From an uncultured Prevotellaceae bacterium (lineage in GTDB: Bacteria > Bacteroidota > Bacteroidia > Bacteroidales > Bacteroidaceae), in contig OMXX01000022.1 in NCBI GenBank assembly GCA_900315105.1, positions 13,431 through 77,430 on the forward strand: a stretch of 64,000 nt of DNA, given 5' to 3'. The position numbers and the translations under genes were made by a program. Each line of letters starts with the position of its first letter. Positions within the stretch are counted from its first letter, which is position 1. Below, in pieces: positions 25,341-34,203 of this stretch. The notes under the pieces were generated by a model, which saw only the letters and a list, made by a program, of their open reading frames with translations, did no database searches and was not told the DNA's origin.

Positions 25341-26369
25341 TTAACTAACTACTTTCAACGGACATTCTATAGTACAAGTCCCACAGAGCGTTTGTGCTGA
25401 ACGACGGGCATCATACTGAAACACCGAAATTTTATTGCCTCCTGCTACGATGAGTTTATCACCAAGCATGCGCATATCGTATGCCGAATGTCCACCTCCC
25501 AATGCCTTGTCATCAAGCAGAATACTATGGAACGTACCATCGCTTCCGTAGCAACTGATACGAGGCAATCCTTTCTCACTCGTAAGCAACTCTCCTTTTT
25601 CCGTTGCTATGATCTGCACCGGATTGCAGCAACCGCTGAACTCTCCAGCGCCCATACCTGACTTTCCAAACGATGCCACATATTCACCATTGACCGTGTA
25701 TTGCTCCACTATATGACGACCTGGATTACTACAGAACACATGACCATTAATGTTTGTTATGCCAAACGAATAGCTGGGCACTACGAAACCGTTAGGACTC
25801 TTTATGAATCGTGCCAACGTTCCGTCAAGCTTATACTGACATATATTCTTCGCTGCTGCATCGGTTACAAAAACACCTTCTTTCAATACCGTAAGCTGGC
25901 AATAGTCGGCATCATCACTACATGCCTCCCATTCCTGAATAGCCTCCCCCTGTCTGTCATACACCTCAATTCTCGATGGAAAAAGGAGATAGAGTTTGTC
26001 ATTATAGACTGCCACATCACGTAAGCCGCTACGCACAGAAAAATTGCCCTGCAACTCTCCGTTTATTCCGTATCTATATATGTTATTCGACGTACCCACC
26101 ACTATCTGATCGCCAATCAATTCAATTGCCGTGATTTCATCGGGTACCACAAAACCAAACGTACGACGGTAAGGCGATACGAACTGCACGCGCTCCAGTT
26201 CATCCTTCATGCGCTTCGCCTCCTTGCCATCATAGAATATATCAGCAGGATTAGTCAGCATTTTCCACAGACTACGCCCCATCACACCGGCAAAGGCTGC
26301 TCCCAGCATGATAGAACCTCCCACTTGCAGAAACCTGCGTCGTGACATATTGTTCTGTTCTTTCTCCAT
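25341..26369 (-). CDS. Tat-exported NHL-type propeller with C-terminal cysteines
   Basis: A 342-residue protein. The signal contains SRRRFLQVGGSIML, a strong twin-arginine motif. The body is a six-bladed NHL/SMP30-like propeller (repeats such as NGELQGNFSVRSGLRDVAVYNDKLY and GEYVASFGKSGMGAGEFSG). The last 12 residues are CGTCTIECPLKV, which carries three cysteines in a C-x2-C-x3-C-P arrangement typical of Fe-S ligands. Tat export of a cofactor-free propeller would be odd, so binding of a cluster, alone or together with the Tat ferredoxin encoded next, is a reasonable inference. The gene is spaced 5-6 bases from both neighbours. Confidence 0.85.
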   Translation of the reverse strand: MEKEQNNMSRRRFLQVGGSIMLGAAFAGVMGRSLWKMLTNPADIFYDGKEAKRMKDELERVQFVSPYRRTFGFVVPDEITAIELIGDQIVVGTSNNIYRYGINGELQGNFSVRSGLRDVAVYNDKLYLLFPSRIEVYDRQGEAIQEWEACSDDADYCQLTVLKEGVFVTDAAAKNICQYKLDGTLARFIKSPNGFVVPSYSFGITNINGHVFCSNPGRHIVEQYTVNGEYVASFGKSGMGAGEFSGCCNPVQIIATEKGELLTSEKGLPRISCYGSDGTFHSILLDDKALGGGHSAYDMRMLGDKLIVAGGNKISVFQYDARRSAQTLCGTCTIECPLKVVS

Positions 26370-26374
26370 ATATT

Positions 26375-27811
26375 CTAATTTTGGGTTATCTTAAAACATT
26401 TCAACGTCTTGGCATCACGTAGCAACAGCATTCCGTCAGCGTATGCCATCGGTCCCCATGCGTCTGCTCCATCTTTGATGACGTTTTGCCTATTCCTTAA
26501 TCTCATCTCCTTACCTTTTATTTCATACACGAACAATTGTCCGTCTTCTTTCAAAGCAAAGAGATATCCGTCTATGACGATATAAGGGCCTAAACCAAAA
26601 CGCTCGTCATTGGCAGATGTCCATACGGCTTTGTGCAAGTCTGTGGGCTGATAGATACACACGCGCTCTCGCATTCCTCCTCCGTCTTTTGGTAGAATGG
26701 TTATGACATTACCCTTGTATAGTATAGGGGTCTGTTGCTCACTACTCATACCCTTGTCTGCCTTATATTGGTCAACAACCCTTGCCTGCCAACCGTTACC
26801 TGCCCTATCCACTTGCAGCAATGCACCTCCTGCACCATATCCCGCCACAAGGAATATTTGATTGCTGCTGAGTTGTAGCGGTGACGGTGCAATGACACTA
26901 GGCTGCCATTGGTTAGTAAACCAAAGTATCTTTCCTTTGTCTGCCCCTTCAGCAGAAACACCACAAACTCCACCAATGCCAGCATATACTAAAGTTGATT
27001 TTCCACCCAAAGTCATCGGCATCACCGATGAATGCGACATTTTCAGTTTTTTTTCATTAGAAGCTGCCCAGCGTATAGCTCCTGTTGCCACATTGAGACC
27101 TACCATCAGTGTGTCTGCTCCGGCAGGAGCTACGACAAGTTCATCACCCACTATCAAAGGGCACTGACCTGCATACCAGAACGGCACTTCCGTAGAGAAC
27201 CTTTTTTTGAGATCCAGCGTCCATAGTAAATCGCCTGTCTCACCATTGCAGCACATTACATGTCCTTCAGGTCCGATGGTCATCACCTTGCCATCCTCCG
27301 TTACCGCAGGTATGGTACGGCTGAATCCGTGATTACGCTTCATCGGAACTCGATACCAACGTCGCCATAGCTCTGCTCCCGTCTTCAAGTCGAAGCATCT
27401 GAGGGCATCGCTGGAAAGCTGCTCATTATAGTCAAGCATATAGACGCGTCCTTTCCATATAGCAGGAGCAGCATGCCCCTCACCTGTCTCAACAGTCCAT
27501 AGCTCCTTAAAATTTCCTTCCGCTAACTTTATAGGAACGGCATGACTTACAATGTTAGTCCTGTCTTTTCCTCTAAATCCTGACCATTGATCTTTCATGC
27601 CTTCCGTAAAGGTGGCATCGTATTTCATAAAGAACTCGCCTATCACTACGTCATCTGCCTTACGCGCACTACCCACAGGACGCTTGTCTGCTCCCGGTTC
27701 GAACTTAACGAATCGGGAACTAGGGTCATATAGATGCCAGCCTATCAGGACTACAGTCCAAAAGGCAATGGTGGCAAGTGTGATATATCGACTTCTTTTC
27801 TTCATTTTCAT
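26375..27811 (-). CDS. Membrane-anchored PQQ-like beta-propeller protein
   Basis: A 478-residue protein with one N-terminal helix (about 8-25, YITLATIAFWTVVLIGWHLY) as an uncleaved anchor, then a periplasmic propeller. It opens WSGFRGKDRTN, matching the FRG/WRG opening of its operon neighbours, and has blade motifs TGAELWRRW and TGDLLWTLD. The start ATG overlaps the stop of the terpene cyclase gene as ATGA (four bases). No enzymatic residues are recognised. Confidence 0.88.
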   Translation of the reverse strand: MKMKKRSRYITLATIAFWTVVLIGWHLYDPSSRFVKFEPGADKRPVGSARKADDVVIGEFFMKYDATFTEGMKDQWSGFRGKDRTNIVSHAVPIKLAEGNFKELWTVETGEGHAAPAIWKGRVYMLDYNEQLSSDALRCFDLKTGAELWRRWYRVPMKRNHGFSRTIPAVTEDGKVMTIGPEGHVMCCNGETGDLLWTLDLKKRFSTEVPFWYAGQCPLIVGDELVVAPAGADTLMVGLNVATGAIRWAASNEKKLKMSHSSVMPMTLGGKSTLVYAGIGGVCGVSAEGADKGKILWFTNQWQPSVIAPSPLQLSSNQIFLVAGYGAGGALLQVDRAGNGWQARVVDQYKADKGMSSEQQTPILYKGNVITILPKDGGGMRERVCIYQPTDLHKAVWTSANDERFGLGPYIVIDGYLFALKEDGQLFVYEIKGKEMRLRNRQNVIKDGADAWGPMAYADGMLLLRDAKTLKCFKITQN

Positions 27812-29541
27812 AACATGGGGCGAAGAGCCGTGAGAATATAAATGGGGTTATACAAGTCTTCAGAGTACCATAGACGTGAGAAATAGAGTCCGATGGGTTC
27901 GCGACTATAGAGAGTACCTGTCTCATATCGGGCATAGAGATAGTCAACTGCACGACGGATAGCCTCATCTGTCTCAGGAAGGAAATGGCGTAAAGCACCT
28001 ATAGCCTTAGCTGTGAGTGTCACTTTCGAAGGAACACCACGATTGCCTCCCCAACCTCCATCAGGATTCTGACATTTCAACAGGAAATCCTTGGGAGCCA
28101 AAGTCAATGTGATTCCTGCAGTCTTCATATAGTCGATGATAGTCGCAGCACCATAGACAGGGTTGGCTTCCACTTTAAACTCTAAGCCCTCAACTCTAAA
28201 CTTTGAGGTTGCCTCTTGATCTCCGAACCATAACGGATTCCATGATCCCTCATCCATCATCGTTTTAGTTAACCATGACTTCATGCGAGCAATACTCTTA
28301 CGGCATCGCGACTGCTGACTGTCAGGCAGGACATCGCACCACAGACTCATAGCAAGGATGGCATGGGCTGTAATATCGGGTGTGCTACGGTCGAATGGCA
28401 GCTTTCCCCATCCACGGCAAAAAGTCGGCATACCACCATCACGGTTCTGGAGCTTTATAAGCCAGTCTATGCCAGCTCCTACCTCTGGAACATACTGTCC
28501 TTTGAGCAAGGAATGAAGCGCAACGAGTGCACCCGAAGTATCATCGCCATCAGGCACACTACCACTCAGATTTGTCCATCCCCATCCTCCTGCCGGTGCT
28601 CCAGTAAAAGGATGCCGCTGCTTAGTGGCATTCTGACGGATGGTGTCTGATAAAGCCTTACAATCGGCTTTTGATAACATATCTCTTAAAGCACGGCAGC
28701 TTAGTGACGTTACCCATCCCGCAAGGTTAGTGTCGATGGGCCATGCTCCATCCTCACGCTGCGTCTGATGAAGAAACTGAGCACAGCGATGTGTCACAGG
28801 ATGTTCCTTCAGTCCTGCCTCTGCCATACACATAGAGACGAATGCCGTCAAGGGTGCTGCCTCAAGAAAACCTCCGTCTTCTGGCTGCAAAGTGGTAAGC
28901 ACACGGAGTGCTTTAGGCACAAATAGTTCTCGTACTGGACTGAACAATGTCTTACGTCGCCTGTTCTGCAATATTCCAACGGCTATCAATGCCGGGATAG
29001 CATAGCTTACCACAGGCAAGTTGAGGAATCGGAACGTACTCTGTGGTAATACTGCCAGTTCAAAAGGGAATGGAGGTATACGCTTCCAGTTGCTTATGAC
29101 TCCTGCCAAGGCGCACATCATCAAGATAGGCACAGAGAAAGTGAGGTCTTTACCATAATAGGCTAATACACCATCGATAAGCTGCGCCTCATCTTTCCAA
29201 CCCAACGTCTCACGAATATAGCGTTTAGTGGCATCAGGCACCTGATGCAGATGACTCAGAGCTGTGTATGACAGAAGCGTCGCCGTCATATTTACAGGAC
29301 TTTCTATACTATCACCCCATGCGCCTTCCGGCTTCATGGTCTGCTTAAGCCATTGCATACCACGTTCTATCTCCTTTTGATATTCCTCGTGGTCTATCAC
29401 ACTCAGGGCGAATATAGATACAGAGGTGGATATGGCAGAACTTGAAAGGTGTCCTTCCCACATTCCGTCTTCGCGTCTCATAGAGAGCAGTCGCTTTGAC
29501 GCATCGTTTACTATCGTCTGTATCTTCTCTTCCGTTGTCAT
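27808..29541 (-). CDS. Squalene-hopene-cyclase-type class II terpene cyclase
   Basis: A 577-residue alpha-barrel protein of the prenyltransferase/squalene-cyclase superfamily. The class II catalytic acid motif DxDD is intact: VPDGDDTSG near residue 331, preceded by GGWGWTN as in hopene cyclases. QW-type repeats are visible: EDGMWEG, PEGAWGD, REDGAWPID, NRDGGMPTF and NPDGGWGG. The segment PPFPFELAVLPQSTF aligns with the conserved MFLP region of squalene-hopene cyclases. With the adjacent polyprenyl synthase it should protonate and cyclise a polyprenyl substrate. It is about 50 residues shorter than classic hopene cyclases. The preferred ATG at 29541 overlaps the preceding stop as ATGA; 29550 is three codons longer. 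One insertion (FRVEGLEFKVEA) is repeat-derived. Confidence 0.85.
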   Translation of the reverse strand: MTTEEKIQTIVNDASKRLLSMRREDGMWEGHLSSSAISTSVSIFALSVIDHEEYQKEIERGMQWLKQTMKPEGAWGDSIESPVNMTATLLSYTALSHLHQVPDATKRYIRETLGWKDEAQLIDGVLAYYGKDLTFSVPILMMCALAGVISNWKRIPPFPFELAVLPQSTFRFLNLPVVSYAIPALIAVGILQNRRRKTLFSPVRELFVPKALRVLTTLQPEDGGFLEAAPLTAFVSMCMAEAGLKEHPVTHRCAQFLHQTQREDGAWPIDTNLAGWVTSLSCRALRDMLSKADCKALSDTIRQNATKQRHPFTGAPAGGWGWTNLSGSVPDGDDTSGALVALHSLLKGQYVPEVGAGIDWLIKLQNRDGGMPTFCRGWGKLPFDRSTPDITAHAILAMSLWCDVLPDSQQSRCRKSIARMKSWLTKTMMDEGSWNPLWFGDQEATSKFRVEGLEFKVEANPVYGAATIIDYMKTAGITLTLAPKDFLLKCQNPDGGWGGNRGVPSKVTLTAKAIGALRHFLPETDEAIRRAVDYLYARYETGTLYSREPIGLYFSRLWYSEDLYNPIYILTALRPML

Positions 29542-30260
29542 AACAGACATCCTAATGCCAGCAGACCATAAAATTCATATTCAACATCGCCTTGCTCATC
29601 AAGCAGGGTAGCAGCAAAACTACCGTCATCCTGCCAATGTGCCTCGATGAAAGGGCGTACTTCGTATTTAAGGGTGACTCCTTTCTCATAAAGGGCAAAG
29701 AGCGCAACACCTGTACTAAGCATATCAGGCAAGACTATTCCTTCATGAGCCTTGAAACCTCCAGTCTCATGCTGCATAGATAGCAGTTTCTCCACAAGCT
29801 CGACATCATGTTCCTGCGTAATGGCAAGTCGTGCAGCCCATGCGTTGGTTCCTTCTCCACTACCATGACTCTGGTAGATATCAAAGAAACGGAGAATTGT
29901 ATCTCCACTCGCCCTCTCCAATAGAGATGGAGGCATAAACCTTGGCAAGGACATGAGACTGTCGATTTGCTTACATACTGTAAAAACAGTCTGATGAAGA
30001 GCATCTAGCTCTGCCGTTTCAATTGCTTTCAAGTATGCCTTTCGTCGAGAACTGTCAGTACTGATACCTAAGACATAGCATAGCATCCAACCAAACATCG
30101 TGTAGTATAGGTCTGGTTGCCCACCACGATTCATAAAAGCCTCATCCGTCATACGCTGACTGTTCACAAACTGACATACACGCTCACGGGCATCAGCATT
30201 TAACTGTTCTGCCCCATGCCGCAAAGCCTGCAACAATCGATATGATAATGTACGCGCCAA
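29538..30260 (-). CDS. Small terpene-cyclase-like alpha-barrel protein
   Basis: A 240-residue helical protein with the prenyltransferase/squalene-oxidase repeat look: NRGGQPDLYYTMFGWMLCYVLG, HETGGFKAHEGIVLPDMLSTGVALFAL and WQDDGSFAA, followed by DVEYEFYGLLALGCLL. It has no DxDD motif, so it is unlikely to be a cyclase by itself. It may be a half-barrel partner or lipid-binding subunit of the larger cyclase encoded directly downstream, with which its gene overlaps by four bases (inference). The start ATG leaves 57 bases to the upstream gene. Confidence 0.75.
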   Translation of the reverse strand: MARTLSYRLLQALRHGAEQLNADARERVCQFVNSQRMTDEAFMNRGGQPDLYYTMFGWMLCYVLGISTDSSRRKAYLKAIETAELDALHQTVFTVCKQIDSLMSLPRFMPPSLLERASGDTILRFFDIYQSHGSGEGTNAWAARLAITQEHDVELVEKLLSMQHETGGFKAHEGIVLPDMLSTGVALFALYEKGVTLKYEVRPFIEAHWQDDGSFAATLLDEQGDVEYEFYGLLALGCLL

Positions 30261-30317
30261 TTGTTTTCTTAATTTTAAAAGGAAGAGATGATTGTGAGAT
30301 TAAGAACTTATGATCTC

Positions 30318-31814
30318 TTAATTTCTCAAAATTCTTTCCGTTGCCTGAAATAGTAGTCGCTTTAACTCGAAACTGTCTATCTCTGCCAATGATGCAAGAG
30401 CACGGGTTTGATATTCTTCCACCATGACCGACATCTTATCCCTTATCTCTTCATCTGATATTCCCGGGAATTGTAGTCTGAGTGCATATACAGCCGATGG
30501 CTTGGCAGTATGCTCGCTGTTGATATCAGACATATCATCCTTCAATTGATAGGCAATGCCAAGTGCTTCCGAATAGTCATGAAGCTTTTGGGCTGTATGT
30601 TCGTCACCATTTGCTGAGAGCAATCCCAAAGAAAGAGCCACTTCAAAGGCTGGCACTGTCTTCTGACGGAATATCTGCAATACCTCCTCAATTGTTACGG
30701 GTTGTCCTGGCTGCCAAGATAGTTCTGCTCCCTGTCCGAGACAAAGGCTGACATGGGCATTGGCTACAACGCCAAGCAGTTCCTTATTTGGTAGGGATGC
30801 CAACAGCCGATAACCCTCACCAAGCAACAGGTCTCCAATATTGATTGCCATCGCCTCGCCATATCGTGCATGAACGGTAGGCTGACCATAACGCTCTTCA
30901 TCGTTGTCCTGTATATCATCATGCACAAGAGAAGCCTTATGAAAGCACTCCACGGCTATAGCAGCGCGCATCACCTCGTCAGGAATTGAAAAACGATCTT
31001 CAACCTTGCCCTTTTCACTTTCTACTTTTATCGCAGCATAGACAGCAGCCAACAGGAACGGACGCCATCGACTACCTCCACACAGCATCCACTCTAAAGC
31101 AGCTTTTGTCGTGGTGTCTCTTACTGGAGTAAGTACCGAGGCAAGTGCCTCTGGCTCAAACCATTTATCTACCTCTTCGCGCACACTGTCGTAATCAAGT
31201 AGCACCATTGTTTCTTCACTACGCTTCGATAACAACTGCGCTACATAGTCGGTATCTACATGAGTATCCTTGCATCCTCCATCGTTAAGAGCCACGGCAA
31301 TGCCAGGAACGGCATGACTGACAAGCAGAGGGAAAGCCTTTTCAAGGGAATCAAGACAACTAACACCAATAACCGCATCTACCACATGCTGACGTATCAG
31401 TTCGATAACGGATGTGAAACCCTCCGCAACCATCGAAAGCATTCCTATATGGTCTGCCTGAGTCTGTAGGTCAGGAATGACACAGCGCTCACAGCGATGA
31501 CATAGCAGTCCGAGGTCATCCATTTCTCCCTCGCATCGCTTGGAGTCTCTCAGGCATTTAGGCAACAACAACAGACGGCGCGAATATGGGATGCTTGCCA
31601 CCATAGGCAACCACACAGCATTGTGTATCTCGACCATCAGCCAGTCTCGCAATCCCTCATCAAGATTATTCTTCCTGACAAACTCAGCAGCCAATGCTTC
31701 AAGGTCGCTGAGCATCACAGGCGGATGCAATGCCTTTTCGCTGACAAAGTCGTGAGCCAGCTGGCGCAGTCTTCTGCGTTCAGCCAACGTCTGAGGTATA
31801 GTGCGGTTAGCCAT
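30318..31814 (-). CDS. DUF116-polyprenyl diphosphate synthase fusion
   Basis: A 498-residue fusion. Residues about 60-210 are a DUF116 domain with a cysteine cluster (Cys87, Cys94, Cys105, Cys108, Cys111; CHRCERC). It also has DAVIGVSCLDSLEKA. Residues about 235-498 are a trans-isoprenyl diphosphate synthase. GGSRWRP is the substrate-binding motif, HDDIQDND (299-303) the first aspartate-rich motif and KDDMSD (426-430) the second. Alanine occupies the fifth position before the first motif, where short-chain enzymes carry an aromatic residue, which points to a medium or long product (inference). The start at 31814 (ATG) overlaps the radical SAM gene by 8 bases; a TTG at 31823 is rejected. Confidence 0.9.
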   Translation of the reverse strand: MANRTIPQTLAERRRLRQLAHDFVSEKALHPPVMLSDLEALAAEFVRKNNLDEGLRDWLMVEIHNAVWLPMVASIPYSRRLLLLPKCLRDSKRCEGEMDDLGLLCHRCERCVIPDLQTQADHIGMLSMVAEGFTSVIELIRQHVVDAVIGVSCLDSLEKAFPLLVSHAVPGIAVALNDGGCKDTHVDTDYVAQLLSKRSEETMVLLDYDSVREEVDKWFEPEALASVLTPVRDTTTKAALEWMLCGGSRWRPFLLAAVYAAIKVESEKGKVEDRFSIPDEVMRAAIAVECFHKASLVHDDIQDNDEERYGQPTVHARYGEAMAINIGDLLLGEGYRLLASLPNKELLGVVANAHVSLCLGQGAELSWQPGQPVTIEEVLQIFRQKTVPAFEVALSLGLLSANGDEHTAQKLHDYSEALGIAYQLKDDMSDINSEHTAKPSAVYALRLQFPGISDEEIRDKMSVMVEEYQTRALASLAEIDSFELKRLLFQATERILRN

Positions 31815-33021
31815 AAGCTCCAAATCCGAAAAAATAGCGTTTCTTTAATGTCTTATACAGTGGATTCTTCTCAGGTATGGCTTTGTCCTTCATATCGTGA
31901 CCAGCCACATGATGCATCCGTTTCAGTTCCTCAAGGAACGTGGCGCGTGAGGTTGTCTCAAAACCACCGTGTGATTCCAGGAAATCAGCAAGTTTCTCAG
32001 GAGATTCCATCAATATGCAGCCTCGCGTTGTCTCGGCTATCATCTTTCGCATATCTGCCAGAAACTCCGACTTCTGACATATCTCCACAAGATTACTGCC
32101 TTCGGAATTTAGTCGTTCCATCGCCATCTGCAATGGTGGACAGAACTCTACATAGCCTGATGGCGATATGTGGTGACTCATACCCGTAGCTCCCGGACAT
32201 ATTGCCTTGCCTTCTGCATCCCAATAGACATCAATGATAAGAAGAGGCGCATTGCGACGCTGCTCCACGATGAATTCACGCAACCGATGTATCTGCTCTT
32301 GACTTAGCGCATTCTCCGGATGGGCATCAGCACCCACAGGACGATATATATAATACCACATAAAAGCAGCTCCTTCACGAGCCATATCCTCTAAATGCTT
32401 ACGACAAACAAGGTCGTCAAAGTTCGACTTGCAGATGCTTGCAGCAACACCGAAGATAAGCTTTGCCTCACGACACATTCGCAGTCCTCTGAGTGTACGT
32501 TCATATACATCATCCCTACCCCTTCGGCGGTCACTCTCATCGCGCAGTCCTTCTATGCTTATTAATGGCGTTACATTGCCAAGCTTATTCATGCGTTGAG
32601 CAATCTCTGCTGTAATCAGCGTTGCATTGGTGAAAAGCTGAAAATAACAGTCTGGATGCTTCGCAAGCACGTCGAAGAGTCCGCGATACATCAGCGGCTC
32701 TCCTCCTAATATTCCAAAGAAATAGCTTCCCTGAGATTTAGACTGACGAATGATACCGTCAAGCTGTTCGGGTGTCAGACTCTTCCTGCCTCCCCTTGTC
32801 ACCCAGCATCCGGAACATGCCAGGTTGCAAGCCTCCGTCACCGATATCATCATAAAGGCAGGAAAGAAAGGTTTACCTTTGTTTACCCTTCTCTCAAAAG
32901 CCGCCATATTCGAGAGATTGCGCAATCCAAAGTTCCTGACAAACTTCCACAGCAACCGAGGGGTTGTTCCTTTGACAACCCGACACGAAGCTTTTACTAT
33001 GGATGTATAATCAGATAACAT
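31807..33021 (-). CDS. Radical SAM protein of the terpenoid/redox operon
   Basis: A 404-residue radical S-adenosylmethionine enzyme. The [4Fe-4S]-SAM motif is CNLACSGC (Cys65, Cys69, Cys72), followed by ILGGEPLMY (SAM-binding GGE) and further barrel strands (PLISIEG). The C-terminal region has CPGATGMSHHISPSGYVEFCPP, a SPASM/twitch-like auxiliary cluster motif, and a late HHVAGHD segment. It recalls HpnH-type radical SAM enzymes that act on hopanoids, and the operon context of a cyclase supports a terpenoid substrate, but peptide or other substrates are not excluded. It overlaps the DUF116 fusion gene. Confidence 0.88.
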   Translation of the reverse strand: MLSDYTSIVKASCRVVKGTTPRLLWKFVRNFGLRNLSNMAAFERRVNKGKPFFPAFMMISVTEACNLACSGCWVTRGGRKSLTPEQLDGIIRQSKSQGSYFFGILGGEPLMYRGLFDVLAKHPDCYFQLFTNATLITAEIAQRMNKLGNVTPLISIEGLRDESDRRRGRDDVYERTLRGLRMCREAKLIFGVAASICKSNFDDLVCRKHLEDMAREGAAFMWYYIYRPVGADAHPENALSQEQIHRLREFIVEQRRNAPLLIIDVYWDAEGKAICPGATGMSHHISPSGYVEFCPPLQMAMERLNSEGSNLVEICQKSEFLADMRKMIAETTRGCILMESPEKLADFLESHGGFETTSRATFLEELKRMHHVAGHDMKDKAIPEKNPLYKTLKKRYFFGFGAYG

Positions 33022-33113
33022 TGTTATTTGTTCCCCTCATAAGGGGAGGTTAGGGGTTAGAGTTTAGAGTGGAGAGGTTAGGGGTTAGAGCCTTAATCCT
33101 TTGACTTTCGACT

Positions 33114-33749
33114 TTAGCCTTTAGACTTTGAATCATCCTTAAACAACGGTGTGCCGAAATTTCTCCTCTCCAACAGTCTTGCCCTGAAGGCATCAGCATA
33201 GAGCATTGAATGGTCAACTCTCAGTGCCTGCTCTTCCTGTTCGGCTCCACCATTGATAGGGCTTCGACCGTATTTAGGGAAGATGATTGCCTCCGACGGA
33301 CAGTTACGGGCACAGGCAGGACAGTTGTTCTTGCAATTTGTAGGATTCACCACCCGCACACGGTCATCAACCATTTCATAAACACCAAAAGGACAGAAAT
33401 CGAAACACTTTCCGCATTCCGTGCAGCGATCCTTATCGATTACAGGATACCAGGCATCATCACCGGGTCCAGTATCGCCAATGCCTTCCCTAAGGTCAAT
33501 AAGCTCCTTGACCTCTACACCTCGCCAAAGCAACAAACTCCTTACTGCCCGTTTATGGCAGGCAGCTATCGTTCCTTTAGCCAGACGAGAGACCTCAGCC
33601 TCATCACCTTTTTCCATCAACTCGCATAAATCATCCACGTACTCAACTTCCCGACCTTCTGCTTCGGCATGTGCAACAAGTTCCGAAAGTTTTTCCTGTG
33701 AAATAAACTTACGCCAGCGACAGGTGCATATCACCAATCGTTCTGTCAT
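33114..33749 (-). CDS. 4Fe-4S ferredoxin-type protein, first gene of the operon
   Basis: A 211-residue cytoplasmic Fe-S protein. The N-terminal half (1-100) begins ERLVICTCRWRKFISQEKL and contains CHKRAVRSLLLW, a fold I cannot name. Residues about 105-165 are a two-cluster ferredoxin: CTECGKCFDFCPFG and CKNNCPACARNCPSEA. It is likely to supply electrons to the radical SAM protein or the DUF116 domain (inference). The last codons (DDSKSKG) and the 90-bp gap to the radical SAM gene consist of filler repeats. The promoter of the operon lies upstream. Confidence 0.85.
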   Translation of the reverse strand: MTERLVICTCRWRKFISQEKLSELVAHAEAEGREVEYVDDLCELMEKGDEAEVSRLAKGTIAACHKRAVRSLLLWRGVEVKELIDLREGIGDTGPGDDAWYPVIDKDRCTECGKCFDFCPFGVYEMVDDRVRVVNPTNCKNNCPACARNCPSEAIIFPKYGRSPINGGAEQEEQALRVDHSMLYADAFRARLLERRNFGTPLFKDDSKSKG

Positions 33750-33796
33750 TATCTTTAGTTATTATGATTATGATATAATAGACGAAAAAATCACTA

Positions 33797-33804
33797 CAAA
33801 GATA
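33797..33804 (-). promoter_or_regulatory. -7 element of the 21-kb operon
   Basis: On the minus strand this reads TATCTTTG (TAnnTTTG), 47 bases before the first start codon. A TTTG at 33817-33820 is too close to be a normal -33 element. Confidence 0.5.
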
Positions 33805-34156
33805 GTTTTATTCTATCAAATCATCCATAAAAAAATAGTAAAGTGATGGTTTTTTAACCTGTTTTAACTATTGCTAGACGGTATTTACTGCAAAAAAGAC
33901 GGAATAGATACATATAAGAGGGTTCCATTTATAAAATGGAAATAGTTCCTTAATCACCTATGGGGTGTCTCTAAAAATTATTGTACTATTGTACCATTGT
34001 ACCAAAAAGGCTCCTCGCTATTCGGGTTTACGAATCTGAAAATCTCTAATGCCATGCAAACACACAGGAGATTATTTTGAAGTTTCGCGAATTATCACTA
34101 CTATTGCAAATAAAAGCAAACTCCCCTTCATGAGGCTTCTATCTCTCATATATGGG

Positions 34157-34200
34157 AACGGACTTGAAACGGACCTGAAACGGACCTGGAACGGAGGTGA
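34157..34200. repeat. 11-bp tandem repeat, four units
   Basis: Four consecutive units of AACGGACYTGA (the last one AACGGAGGTGA). It directly precedes the phased AGTCAAC array. Confidence 0.85.
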
Positions 34201-34203
34201 AAA

